Assembly: GCF_017581965.1 (NCBI RefSeq)
Contig: NZ_JAGEVF010000001.1
Location: 310,001 to 374,000, forward strand
From: Winogradskyella pelagia
GTDB taxonomy: Bacteria; Bacteroidota; Bacteroidia; Flavobacteriales; Flavobacteriaceae
Direction of reading: 5' to 3'
Length of the DNA: 64,000 nt
This document shows, piece by piece, positions 26,091 to 35,376 of this stretch (the first letter of the stretch is position 1; each line of letters starts with the position of its first letter). The notes beneath the pieces are model-generated. The model saw only the letters and a list, made by a program, of their open reading frames with translations. It was not told the origin of the DNA and did no database searches. The position numbers and the translations under genes are program-made.

Positions 26091-27092
26091 ATGGAAGATA
26101 CAAGCACAATTGACATAAAGGCCATTAATGAAAAGATTGAAAAGGAAAGTGCCTTTATAGACCTATTAATTTTTGAAATGAATAAGGTAATCGTAGGCCA
26201 GAAACATATGGTAGAGCGTTTACTTATAGGGCTTTTAGGTCAAGGCCATATTTTGCTAGAAGGTGTTCCGGGATTGGCTAAGACACTAGCTATTAATTCT
26301 TTGTCTAAGGCTATTGATGCAAGTTTCAGCAGAATACAGTTTACTCCAGACCTTTTGCCTGCAGATGTTGTAGGGACACTAATTTACAATATGAAAGAGA
26401 ATGATTTCTCTATTAAGAAAGGACCAATCTTCGCAAATTTTGTTCTTGCTGACGAGATTAATCGTGCTCCTGCTAAAGTGCAATCAGCACTTTTAGAAGC
26501 AATGCAAGAAAAGCAGGTTACTATTGGCGATGAAACCTTTATTTTGGAAAAACCTTTTTTGGTAATGGCAACCCAAAATCCTGTTGAACAAGAAGGTACA
26601 TATCCACTACCCGAAGCACAAGTCGATAGATTTATGCTCAAAACAGTTATAGACTATCCTAAAATAGACGAAGAACAATTAATTGTAAGAGCAAATTTAA
26701 AAGGAAGTTACGACAAGATTAATCCCATAATTTCTACAAAACAGATATTGAGCGCACAAGAAGCTGTACGTGACGTTTATATGGATGAAAAAATTGAAAA
26801 ATATATTCTTGATATCGTTTTTGCAACACGTTACCCTGAAAATTATAGGTTAGGAGACTTAAAACCTTTAATATCTTTTGGTGCATCTCCAAGGGGAAGT
26901 ATAAATTTGGCAACAGCAGCTAAGTGTTATGCTTTTATCAAAAGACGTGGTTATGTGATACCCGAGGATGTCCGCGCCGTTGTGCACGATGTATTGCGAC
27001 ACAGAATTGGAATAACCTATGAAGCAGAAGCAGAGAATGTAACTTCAGAAGATATCATTAACAAAATTGTAAATGAAATCGAAGTGCCATAA
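26091..27092 (+). CDS. moxR: MoxR-family AAA ATPase
   Basis: 333 residues. The AAA core is shown by Walker A GVPGLAKT (58-65), Walker B FVLADEINRAP and the sensor region VMATQNPVEQEGTYPLPEAQVDRF; a C-terminal lid follows. MoxR ATPases act as chaperones that insert cofactors or mature complexes together with vWA-domain proteins. It heads a DUF58-BatD-like-BatA-BatB-BatC-BatD-BatE series, the canonical Bacteroidota arrangement. The 98-base gap to the DUF58 gene is the longest within the operon. Confidence 0.96.
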   Translation: MEDTSTIDIKAINEKIEKESAFIDLLIFEMNKVIVGQKHMVERLLIGLLGQGHILLEGVPGLAKTLAINSLSKAIDASFSRIQFTPDLLPADVVGTLIYNMKENDFSIKKGPIFANFVLADEINRAPAKVQSALLEAMQEKQVTIGDETFILEKPFLVMATQNPVEQEGTYPLPEAQVDRFMLKTVIDYPKIDEEQLIVRANLKGSYDKINPIISTKQILSAQEAVRDVYMDEKIEKYILDIVFATRYPENYRLGDLKPLISFGASPRGSINLATAAKCYAFIKRRGYVIPEDVRAVVHDVLRHRIGITYEAEAENVTSEDIINKIVNEIEVP

Positions 27093-27190
27093 ATGAGTTT
27101 ACAGTATATCGGTAATCAGAGCATACAAAACAAAACCTTACAGATTACCCGTTACTTATAATCGAAGATTGCGAAACTGGAAACTGAAAA

Positions 27191-28054
27191 ATGGATACTA
27201 AGGAACTTCTTAAAAAAGTACGTAAAATAGAGATTAAGACAAGGCGTTTGTCTGATCATATTTTTGGAGGTGAGTACCATTCTACCTTCAAAGGGCGTGG
27301 TATGACATTTTCTGAAGTACGACAGTATCAGTTTGGTGATGATGTTAGAAATATCGACTGGAATGTCACGGCGCGCTACAATGAACCTTTTGTAAAGGTT
27401 TTTGAAGAAGAACGCGAGTTAACGATGATGTTAATGGCTGATGTTTCTGGGAGTAAATTTTTTGGTACAAAAAACCAATTCAAAGACGAAATTGTAACTG
27501 AAATTGCAGCAACACTAGCTTTTTCAGCAACACAGAATAATGATAAAATCGGACTGATTTTATTTTCCGATGAAATAGAGCTTTATATCCCGCCTAAAAA
27601 GGGACGCTCACATGTGCTAAGAATCATTCGGGAGCTATTAGAATTTAAGCCTAAAAGTAAAAACACCAATATTGCAGAAGCCTTGAGATTTTTGTCCAGT
27701 GTGATGAAGAAAAAAGCTATTGTTTTTGTATTGTCAGATTTCATTGCAGATGACTACAAGAATACTCTCAAAATAGCAGCAGGAAGACATGATATAACTG
27801 GTATAAGGATTTACGATAGGCACGAAGAAAGTATTCCAAACATTGGCATGGTGCAAATGGAAGACGAAGAAACAGGTCAATCGATGTTAGTAAATACGGC
27901 CTCAAAAAAAGTGAGGTTAAACTATGGTAAATTCTATACAGAAAAGGTTCGCTATTTTAATGATAGTTTTACAAAGTCTGGCTCTGGCTCTATTAGTTGT
28001 AGAGTAGATGAGAGCTACGTAAAAAAATTATTGGGATATTTTAAAAGACGTTAA
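27191..28054 (+). CDS. DUF58 domain-containing protein
   Basis: 287 residues. The conserved DUF58 block RNIDWNVTARYNEPFVKVF lies near residue 55, followed by a von Willebrand A-like fold whose metal site reads DVSGSKFFG. It has no membrane segment, so it is cytoplasmic. DUF58 proteins occur with MoxR ATPases across bacteria and probably present substrates or partners to them. The stop is 18 bases from the next start. Confidence 0.94.
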   Translation: MDTKELLKKVRKIEIKTRRLSDHIFGGEYHSTFKGRGMTFSEVRQYQFGDDVRNIDWNVTARYNEPFVKVFEEERELTMMLMADVSGSKFFGTKNQFKDEIVTEIAATLAFSATQNNDKIGLILFSDEIELYIPPKKGRSHVLRIIRELLEFKPKSKNTNIAEALRFLSSVMKKKAIVFVLSDFIADDYKNTLKIAAGRHDITGIRIYDRHEESIPNIGMVQMEDEETGQSMLVNTASKKVRLNYGKFYTEKVRYFNDSFTKSGSGSISCRVDESYVKKLLGYFKRR

Positions 28055-28072
28055 TAAGGAGTTACAGATAAT

Positions 28073-29767
28073 ATGATAAGTATGTTTTCTAACATTACTA
28101 TTGCTAAAATCCAAAACAAAAACATCACCTTTGTTTTGGGCTGTCTATTGTTCCTTATTTCATTATCGCTACAGGGCCAGGTTCGGTCAGAAGTAGACAC
28201 CACTACTATACGCATTGGTGAACAAATTAAATTTAAAATTGAGGTAGAAGCAGATTCTTCGGCACTAGTTATTTTTCCGGAGGGACAAACCTTTTTACCC
28301 TTAGAGGCCGTAGAAGCTACCGAAGTAGATTCATTACGAAAAGAGTCTAACATTATTTTTAGTAGAATTTATAAATTGACTCAGTTTGATTCTGGATACT
28401 ACACTATACCCACTCAAAAGATTTTAGTAGGTGACAACACACTTTTTACGGATTCTCTAAGGATAAGGGTAAATGCTATTGAAGTAGATACCACTAAACA
28501 AAAGCTTTACGATATAAAACCAATTATAGAGGTAGACAAATCAAGCGGAAATTGGTGGAAGTGGTTATTACTAATTTTTCTCGTACTCGGAATTATTGCC
28601 TTTATCATTTATTGGTTTATTTGGCGTAAAAAGCCCTTAACCGAAGAGGAAGAAATAGCATCGCTGCCTCCTTATGATAGAGCAAAATTAGCTATTGATA
28701 AATTGGACGAGAAAGGCTTTTTAAGGTCTCTAAAGCTAAAGGATTATTATTCAGAGTTGACCTTTATTATAAGAAAATATCTAGACGAAAAAGTTTACGA
28801 TCATGCTTTAGAGAGTACGACCGATGAGTTAATAACACGATTGCAATTACTGAAAGACGGTAATCAATTTCCGTTTACAAAGGAAACTATTTCAAATATT
28901 GGCTCAATTTTAAAACGTGCAGATTTAGTGAAGTTCGCTAAATCGGCACCAGACATAGCATTAGCCGAAATGGATAAGGCTACAATTGCAAAGGAAATCG
29001 AACATATTAAGGACTGCCTTCCAGAGCCAACTGAAGAAGAAAAATTACTGGATTTAGCTTATAAGCAAGAACAGGAACGGAAAAAGAAAAGAAGAAAGAT
29101 TACCCTTTCTGTAATAATGGCCTTGAGTTTAATACTATTAACCTACGTAGGTTTTGGAGTTAAATATGGATTTGGATATGTAAATGATACCATTATTGGT
29201 AACGAAAGTAAATCTTTATTAGAAGGCGAATGGGTAAAGAGTGCTTATGGGTTTCCTCCTATTTGGATAGAAACTCCAGAAGTGCTGAAGCGTATGGATT
29301 CATCTGAAGCGGCTCAGCTTAATGAAAACATGAAAACAACTATGTTTTTTTATGGTAGCTTTAAAGATAATCTCTACATACGCACAGGAACCTCGCAAGT
29401 CTTAAAAACTCAGGCAGAAACTGCTGATAAGCAAAAAGCTATCAATATGTCAGCTATAGTAGAAGCCAATCTGAAAAAATGGGAAGCATTAGGAGTTAGG
29501 AATATTCTAACCAAAACAGAGAAATATACTACACCCAATGGTGCAGAAGGTCTAAAAACGTATGGTACTGCAGAATTTCCAACAGAAAGCTCGGAGATTT
29601 TTAAATCAGGGGAATACGCCATTTATAGTTTTACAACGGAGAATGTAGTGCAACAGATAGCCTTAGTTTGGCCCACAGATGATGAGTATGCAAACGATAT
29701 TATTCAACGCGTCGTAGATTCTATAGAATTGATACCAGATGAACTTGCAAAAGAAGAGGATGACTAA
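28073..29767 (+). CDS. BatD-like membrane protein of the Bat operon (function unknown)
   Basis: 564 residues. A hydrophobic N-terminus (LGCLLFLISLSLQG) looks like a signal peptide; an ATG three codons further on is an alternative start. Then comes a BatD-like beta domain (about 35-155), a strong transmembrane helix (WKWLLLIFLVLGIIAFIIYW, about 165-184), a cytoplasmic helical region, a second membrane helix (about 346-364) and a C-terminal globular domain of about 190 residues. The gene lies between DUF58 and batA, and its stop overlaps the batA start by one base (TAATG). It is usually left unnamed in the operon; it probably belongs to the same inner-membrane complex. Confidence 0.85.
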   Translation: MISMFSNITIAKIQNKNITFVLGCLLFLISLSLQGQVRSEVDTTTIRIGEQIKFKIEVEADSSALVIFPEGQTFLPLEAVEATEVDSLRKESNIIFSRIYKLTQFDSGYYTIPTQKILVGDNTLFTDSLRIRVNAIEVDTTKQKLYDIKPIIEVDKSSGNWWKWLLLIFLVLGIIAFIIYWFIWRKKPLTEEEEIASLPPYDRAKLAIDKLDEKGFLRSLKLKDYYSELTFIIRKYLDEKVYDHALESTTDELITRLQLLKDGNQFPFTKETISNIGSILKRADLVKFAKSAPDIALAEMDKATIAKEIEHIKDCLPEPTEEEKLLDLAYKQEQERKKKRRKITLSVIMALSLILLTYVGFGVKYGFGYVNDTIIGNESKSLLEGEWVKSAYGFPPIWIETPEVLKRMDSSEAAQLNENMKTTMFFYGSFKDNLYIRTGTSQVLKTQAETADKQKAINMSAIVEANLKKWEALGVRNILTKTEKYTTPNGAEGLKTYGTAEFPTESSEIFKSGEYAIYSFTTENVVQQIALVWPTDDEYANDIIQRVVDSIELIPDELAKEEDD

Positions 29768-30771
29768 TGTTTGAGAATATAGAGTTTTTAAATAAAGAAT
29801 TGTTCTGGTTGTTTTTAGTTTTACCAATAGCCATTATCTGGTATGTATTTAAGCATCAAAGACAAACCGCAGAGTTAAAAGTGTCTAGTATTAGAGGTTT
29901 TAAAGCCTCTTCAGCGACATGGTCAACGCTAAGACATGCATTGTTTATGTTGCGATTACTGGCTTTGGCATTGTTAATTACCGCTATCGCAAGGCCTAGG
30001 ACGGTAGACGTATCCACTCGGACCAAAACCACGAGAGGAATTGATATTGTTATGGCCATAGATGTCTCTGCCAGTATGCTAGCTAAAGACTTAAGGCCTA
30101 ATCGTTTAGAGGCCCTTAAAGAAGTGGCCGCAGATTTTATTAATGGTAGGCCTAATGATAGAATTGGTCTTGTAGAATATGCAGGTGAAGCTTATACCAA
30201 AACACCTATAACATCAGATAAGACTCTTGTTTTAAGGTCCTTAAGGGATATAAGGTATAACACCATCATAGAAGGTGGTACCGCAATAGGCATGGGATTG
30301 GCTACTTCGGTAAATCGCTTGAAAGATAGTAGGGCTAAGAGTAAAGTAATTATATTATTAACCGATGGTGTAAATAACTCAGGATTTATAGATCCAAAAA
30401 TCGCTAGTGAATTAGCGGTAGAATATGGTATAAAAACCTATACCATTGGTTTAGGGACAAACGGAATGGCTTTATCTCCAGTATCCATTAATCCCGATGG
30501 TACCTTTAGATACGGCCGTCAACAAGTTGAAATTGATGAAGACTTGCTCAAGGAAATTGCCGAAGCAACAGGAGGTCGCTATTTTAGGGCAACTAATAAT
30601 CAAAAATTGGCTGAGATTTACAACGAAATCAATAAGCTAGAAAAAACGGAAATAGAAGAGAGGAAGTACTATAATTACGAAGAAAAATACAGACCATTGG
30701 TTTTATTAGCAGGTCTATTATTGCTAATTGAAACCTTATTAAGACATACAATATTTAGAAGCTTTGTTTAG
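29767..30771 (+). CDS. batA: BatA, vWA-domain aerotolerance protein
   Basis: 334 residues with a membrane segment near residues 13-28, a second near 58-76 and a third close to the C-terminus (RPLVLLAGLLLLIETLL). Between the last two is a von Willebrand A domain with the MIDAS motif DVSAS (99-103), the distal TDGVNNSG and the conserved Thr region. BatA was named in Bacteroides fragilis, where the operon supports oxygen tolerance. The start overlaps the preceding stop and the end overlaps batB by 8 bases, so translation is coupled. Confidence 0.95.
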   Translation: MFENIEFLNKELFWLFLVLPIAIIWYVFKHQRQTAELKVSSIRGFKASSATWSTLRHALFMLRLLALALLITAIARPRTVDVSTRTKTTRGIDIVMAIDVSASMLAKDLRPNRLEALKEVAADFINGRPNDRIGLVEYAGEAYTKTPITSDKTLVLRSLRDIRYNTIIEGGTAIGMGLATSVNRLKDSRAKSKVIILLTDGVNNSGFIDPKIASELAVEYGIKTYTIGLGTNGMALSPVSINPDGTFRYGRQQVEIDEDLLKEIAEATGGRYFRATNNQKLAEIYNEINKLEKTEIEERKYYNYEEKYRPLVLLAGLLLLIETLLRHTIFRSFV

Positions 30772-31804
30772 AATAGATGAAAAAATATGGTTTTGGACAT
30801 TATTGCTTATTCCAGCAGTAATCCTGCTCTTTTTGTGGTTGCAATTATGGAGACGAGCTGCCCAAAAGAAATTTGCAGAACGACGACTTTTAGAAAAATT
30901 AAGCCCTAATCAATCTCTATTTAAAAGCGTGTTAAAAATCTTAGTATTATGCGCTGGTTTTGGCTGCTTATCACTAGCCTTGGTAAACCCTAAAATTGGA
31001 ACAAAACTAGAAACGGTAAGAAGTCAAGGTGTAGATATAGTATTTGCAGTAGATGTATCTAAAAGTATGCTTGCAGAAGACATTGCACCTAACAGACTAG
31101 AAAAATCCAAACAACTTGTAACCCAGATTATAAATAGTTTAGCTAGCGATCGTGTTGGTATCATAGCATATGCAGGTAAGGCATTTCCACAACTGCCAAT
31201 TACTACCGATTATGCGTCGGCCAAGATGTTTCTTCAAAATATGAATACAGACATGCTTTCTTCTCAGGGTACGGCTATAAGAGAAGCTATACAATTGGCA
31301 AAAACATATTACGATGATGAGGAGCAGACCAATAGAATTTTAATCATAATTTCTGATGGAGAAGACCACGAAGGTGAAACAGTTGATATAGCAGAGGAAG
31401 CCAATGAAGAAGGTATTAGGATTTTAACCATAGGCGTTGGTGATGTAAAGGGAGGCCCAATTCCAATTAAAAGAAATGGTGTTGTTTTAAATTATAAAAA
31501 GGATTCTAACGGAGAAACCGTAATCACCAGACTAGATGAGAATACACTTCGCGAAATTGCTCAAGAAACCGACGGTGAATATATTAATGGAAGAAATACT
31601 AGCGAGGTAGTTGATACTATAAAAGAAATTTTGGAGAAAATGGACAAGAAAGAATTTGAGTCAAAGCAAATCGCAGACTATAAAGATCAATTTCAGTGGT
31701 TTTTAGGATTCGCTTTAGTATTTTTCTTTATAGATATATTTTTATTAGAGCGTAAAACAGAGTGGCTCCGAAAGCTCAATTTATTTAACGAAGCATCTAT
31801 TTAA
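30764..31804 (+). CDS. batB: BatB, vWA-domain aerotolerance protein
   Basis: 346 residues with two N-terminal membrane segments (about 9-27 and 57-73), a vWA domain whose MIDAS reads DVSKS (97-101) with ISDGEDHEGE downstream, and a C-terminal membrane segment (FLGFALVFFFIDIFLL). The only in-frame start is TTG 30764, inside the last codons of batA (8-base overlap), which suggests translational coupling. It probably forms a heteromeric membrane complex with BatA. Confidence 0.95.
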   Translation: MFRIDEKIWFWTLLLIPAVILLFLWLQLWRRAAQKKFAERRLLEKLSPNQSLFKSVLKILVLCAGFGCLSLALVNPKIGTKLETVRSQGVDIVFAVDVSKSMLAEDIAPNRLEKSKQLVTQIINSLASDRVGIIAYAGKAFPQLPITTDYASAKMFLQNMNTDMLSSQGTAIREAIQLAKTYYDDEEQTNRILIIISDGEDHEGETVDIAEEANEEGIRILTIGVGDVKGGPIPIKRNGVVLNYKKDSNGETVITRLDENTLREIAQETDGEYINGRNTSEVVDTIKEILEKMDKKEFESKQIADYKDQFQWFLGFALVFFFIDIFLLERKTEWLRKLNLFNEASI

Positions 31805-31891
31805 ACTAAGCATTAGGAGTTATTTAGAAATTCTTTAACTCTATAATTAAATGGCTTTGCTAACTTTAGATAAAGAAAAGAACAAAGTAAA

Positions 31892-32725
31892 ATGAAACAA
31901 ATTGTATTTCTTGTTGTAACACTTTTAGGATTTTTGAGTAGTGCTCAGAATTCTACCACTGAGGATGCAAAGACATTAAAAAAGGCTGAAGCATTAGTCT
32001 ATAAGGGCAACGAACTTCTTCAAGAAGAAAATTTTACAGAAGCAGAAATGGAGTACAGAAAAGCTATTTCTAAAGCTCCAGACAAAGCTACCGGGTCTTA
32101 TAATTTAGCCCACGGTTTATATAAAAAAGGAAATGTTGAGGAGGCACTTTTTAGAGGAGAAGAAGCTGCTAAAAATGCAAAGACAAAAGAAGAAAAGCAC
32201 AGAGCCTATCACAATATTGGAAATTTCTTAATGGAAAATAAAAATTGTAAACAAGCTCTCGAAGCGTACAAAAATGCATTGCGGAATAATCCTAATGACG
32301 AGGAGACGCGATATAATTATGCTTTAGCCAAGGAGTGCGCTAATCAGCAAGAAGATGGTGGAGGTGAGGATAACAAAGAGGACGAAAACAAAGAAGAAGA
32401 ACAAGATAAAAAAGACCAAGAAAAAAAAGAAGACGAGAATAAGGAAAACCAAGACAAGAACGACCAAGGCGATAAAGATCAAAAAAAGGGTGATGAAGAA
32501 GAAGATGAAAACGGAAAGCCCAAGGAGGACAAACAAGATAATGGGCAGGGAGAAGACGATAAGAAGAAAGACCAACAAAAACCTAAACCAAAGCCTGGAC
32601 AAATGTCTCCGCAACAGATTAAAAATATCTTAGAAGCCATGCAAAACCAAGAGCAAAAAGTGCAGGCCAAAATGAATGCTGAAAAACAAAAAGGAGCGAA
32701 GGTAAAAACAGAAAAGGATTGGTAA
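31892..32725 (+). CDS. batC: BatC, TPR protein with Lys/Glu/Asp/Gln-rich tail
   Basis: 277 residues. Signal peptide MKQIVFLVVTLLGFLSSAQ, then three TPR-like helical pairs (about 27-150, e.g. NELLQEENFTEAEMEYRKAI and CKQALEAYKNALRNNPNDEE). Residues ~155-230 are a low-complexity stretch of Lys, Glu, Asp and Gln, surely disordered, before the short helix MSPQQIKNILEAMQNQEQK. TPRs suggest a scaffold role in the periplasm for the Bat complex. It lies 87 bases after batB. Confidence 0.93.
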   Translation: MKQIVFLVVTLLGFLSSAQNSTTEDAKTLKKAEALVYKGNELLQEENFTEAEMEYRKAISKAPDKATGSYNLAHGLYKKGNVEEALFRGEEAAKNAKTKEEKHRAYHNIGNFLMENKNCKQALEAYKNALRNNPNDEETRYNYALAKECANQQEDGGGEDNKEDENKEEEQDKKDQEKKEDENKENQDKNDQGDKDQKKGDEEEDENGKPKEDKQDNGQGEDDKKKDQQKPKPKPGQMSPQQIKNILEAMQNQEQKVQAKMNAEKQKGAKVKTEKDW

Positions 32726-32772
32726 AAATCGATTTGAATTTTGATAATAGCCAGAGAAATCCTAAAGAACCT

Positions 32773-34545
32773 ATGAGTATTAGAAGATTTATCACATTTA
32801 TCATTATTGCGATAGCAAGCATGAGTTTGTCTGCCCAAGTAAAATTTGAGGCTAAGGTGAGTAAATCCAAGCTTGGGGTAAACGAAAGGCTTCGTATAGA
32901 CTTTGAGATGAATAAAGATGGAGACAATTTTATACCTCCAAATTTCGAAGGGTTTGATGTTGTTGGTGGGCCAAGTACTTCTGTTAGTAATTCGTGGTTT
33001 AACGGTAAGCGTTCATACAAGAAAACGTATACCTATTTTCTGTCACCACAAAAACGTGGCACTTTTACCATCAAACAGGCTAAGATTGAAATTGAAGGAG
33101 AAATTTATAAAACATTTCCGGTTACCATTACGGTTACGGCCGCTGTAGATAAACCTAATAGTCCTCCAGATGCCTCAGATATTGCGGCTGAAAAAATCCA
33201 TTTAGTTGCTGAGGTCTCAAAAACAAACCCATATTTAAACGAAGCGATAACTGTTGTTTATAAGCTTTATGTGTCTCCAGAGACAGGTGTTAGCAATTGG
33301 CGAGAAAAAGATAATCCGAGGTACAACGATTTTTGGAGTCAGAATATTGAGATAAAGGGGTTAAACATTCAAAACGGAAAGTATAAGGGAGAAGATTACA
33401 GATACGTTGTACTCAGAAAAACGGTGTTATATCCTCAAAAATCCGGAAAGTTAAGTATAGAACCTCTCGTATTAGACATCACTGTTGAAGTCCCTACAAA
33501 TAGAACAGATATTTTTGGTAGAGCTTTAATGACAAAAGTACCACAAACGGTAACTGCAGGCAGTAGGACAATTAATGTAAAGCCACTGCCAGAACAAGGA
33601 AAACCTGCAGACTTTAAGGGTGCGGTTGGAGACTTTACTTTGAGCGTAACAACTTCTAAAACAGAGTTAAATGCTACAGAATCTTTACAGGCTAAAGTCG
33701 AAGTTAGCGGTAAAGGAAATCTTAAATTATTTGAACTTCCCAAATTAACCACACCAAGTTCTTTAGAGGTATATGAGCCAGAGCATGAAGAGAGCGTAAG
33801 AACTAACCTCAACGGAATGCAAGGTAGTATATCAGATACCTATACTATAGTACCACAGTATAAAGGTAAATATCCTGTTCCATCAGTATCCTTTTCTTAT
33901 TTCGATTTAAATTCAGAACGTTACAAAAGACTATCTTCTGACGAAATTGTTATAGATGTTTTAGAGGGCCCAACAGCTTCTTTAAATTCAACTATTGAAG
34001 AAACTAGCCCAAGTGTAAAACAATCTGTTAGAACCTCTGGAAATACCTTCGCTTTTATTAAAACCTCAACTACTTTTGAGGGGATGTCCACTATTGCATT
34101 TTTTAAGTCCAATTTATTTTGGTCGCTTTTGCTTTTACCCTTTATGTGTATACCAATTGCAATTTTCTTAAGAAGGAGAAAGGAAAAATTAGACAATGAC
34201 ATAATAGGTAACCGAATTAGAAAGGCTGATAGGTTGGCAAGAAAATACCTTAGTAAGGCCAAAAAAGACTTAGGCAACAAAGAAGCGTTTTACATAGCTT
34301 TAGAAAAAGCACTACATAATTACCTTAAGGCCAAATTAAATATTGAAACTAGTGACTTTAATAAGGAAAAAATAAGAAGTTTATTGTTGGATAAGAATGT
34401 TGAAGAACTGCCTATAGCTGATTTCATTTCTATTTTAGAAAACTGCGAATTAGCACGATATACACCATTTACTCAAGTCACCATGCAAAATGACTATGAT
34501 AAGGCAGCAAAGACCATTTCATTAATAGATAAACAATTGAGATAG
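32773..34545 (+). CDS. batD: BatD, membrane-anchored aerotolerance protein
   Basis: 590 residues from the ATG at 32773, which starts a proper signal peptide (MSIRRFITFIIIAIASMSLSA). The frame extends back to a TTG at 32719 overlapping batC, but that would put 18 polar residues before the signal. The large N-terminal part is repeated beta-sandwich domains (BatD family, about 22-440), then a membrane segment near residues 455-475 (FWSLLLLPFMCIPIAIFL) and a helical cytoplasmic tail. The next gene starts immediately after its stop, indicating one transcript. Confidence 0.94.
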   Translation: MSIRRFITFIIIAIASMSLSAQVKFEAKVSKSKLGVNERLRIDFEMNKDGDNFIPPNFEGFDVVGGPSTSVSNSWFNGKRSYKKTYTYFLSPQKRGTFTIKQAKIEIEGEIYKTFPVTITVTAAVDKPNSPPDASDIAAEKIHLVAEVSKTNPYLNEAITVVYKLYVSPETGVSNWREKDNPRYNDFWSQNIEIKGLNIQNGKYKGEDYRYVVLRKTVLYPQKSGKLSIEPLVLDITVEVPTNRTDIFGRALMTKVPQTVTAGSRTINVKPLPEQGKPADFKGAVGDFTLSVTTSKTELNATESLQAKVEVSGKGNLKLFELPKLTTPSSLEVYEPEHEESVRTNLNGMQGSISDTYTIVPQYKGKYPVPSVSFSYFDLNSERYKRLSSDEIVIDVLEGPTASLNSTIEETSPSVKQSVRTSGNTFAFIKTSTTFEGMSTIAFFKSNLFWSLLLLPFMCIPIAIFLRRRKEKLDNDIIGNRIRKADRLARKYLSKAKKDLGNKEAFYIALEKALHNYLKAKLNIETSDFNKEKIRSLLLDKNVEELPIADFISILENCELARYTPFTQVTMQNDYDKAAKTISLIDKQLR

Positions 34546-35301
34546 ATGCAGAAATACGTAGTAATATTTTGGTGTTTATTAACTACAATAGTGGTTGGGC
34601 AGAACAATCAACAACGCTTTGATGAAGCTAATGCGCTGTATAATGATGCAAAATATGCTGAAGCCATAGATAAGTACCAATCCATTTTAGATTCTGGAGT
34701 GCAATCATCCGAGTTGTATTTTAATCTTGGGAATGCTCATTACAAACTAAATAATATTGCACCTAGCATCTTTTATTTTGAAAAAGCATTACTTCTCAAT
34801 CCAAACGATAAGGAAATTAAAAATAACCTCGCTTTTGCTCAAAATATGACAATCGATGCAATTGATAAGGTCCCAGAGGTTGGTTTTTCGAGAATAATTA
34901 AGAATATAGTTAACCTTTATTCAGCAGACACTTGGTCTAAAATTGCTATCACAGGTGTGTTTATGTTTGTTATTATCTTTTTACTCTATCGTTTTGCTAG
35001 GGCTACAACTAAAAAACGAATTGCCTTTGTAATCAGCGTAGTTGGATTATTTCTTTCCTTTTTTTCAATAATTATGGCGTTTCAGAAAGACGACTTGGAT
35101 AAAAAGGATAACCCTGCAATTGTATTTGCGCAAGAAAGTCGTGTAAAATCGGACCCGAATAAAACCAGCGAGGAGCTCTTTAGATTGCATGAAGGTACCA
35201 AAGTTCAAGTATTGGAATCTTATGAAGACTGGTACAAGATTGAACTTTCAGATAAAACCCTAGGTTGGATTCCTTCTCAGGACATAAAAACTTTAAAGTA
35301 A
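34546..35301 (+). CDS. batE: BatE, TPR and SH3-domain membrane protein
   Basis: 251 residues. A signal-like N-terminus is followed by TPR repeats (about 22-100, SSELYFNLGNAHYKLNNIAP), two membrane helices (about 134-151 and 160-178) and a C-terminal SH3b-like domain (RLHEGTKVQVLESYEDWYKI, about 215-250). The start codon is the triplet directly after the batD stop. Last gene of the Bat operon; a weak terminator follows at 35330. Confidence 0.93.
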   Translation: MQKYVVIFWCLLTTIVVGQNNQQRFDEANALYNDAKYAEAIDKYQSILDSGVQSSELYFNLGNAHYKLNNIAPSIFYFEKALLLNPNDKEIKNNLAFAQNMTIDAIDKVPEVGFSRIIKNIVNLYSADTWSKIAITGVFMFVIIFLLYRFARATTKKRIAFVISVVGLFLSFFSIIMAFQKDDLDKKDNPAIVFAQESRVKSDPNKTSEELFRLHEGTKVQVLESYEDWYKIELSDKTLGWIPSQDIKTLK

Positions 35302-35329
35302 ATTCTATTTCATTGTTGCTTATTGATAT

Positions 35330-35357
35330 CAGACTCAAAAAAAGTCTGTATATTTTA
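35330..35357 (+). terminator. Weak terminator after the Bat operon
   Basis: A 6-bp stem (CAGACT/AGTCTG, 35330-35335 with 35343-35348) with a seven-base loop is followed by a TATATTTTAT run. It is short, so termination may be partial. Confidence 0.4.
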
Positions 35358-35376
35358 TGCGTCTAAGCATTAACCT

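Noticed and set aside
32355-32633. Lys-rich open frame of about 92 codons on the plus strand
   Set aside because: It lies fully within batC, over the Lys/Glu/Asp/Gln-rich region, and is a shifted reading of the same purine-rich DNA.
32719-32772. TTG start (32719) for batD
   Set aside because: It overlaps batC and precedes a standard signal peptide that begins at ATG 32773.
32324-32838. Phe/Leu-rich hydrophobic frames on the minus strand
   Set aside because: Antisense of the A/G-rich batC tail always gives Phe/Leu/Ser codons; no start or conserved content.
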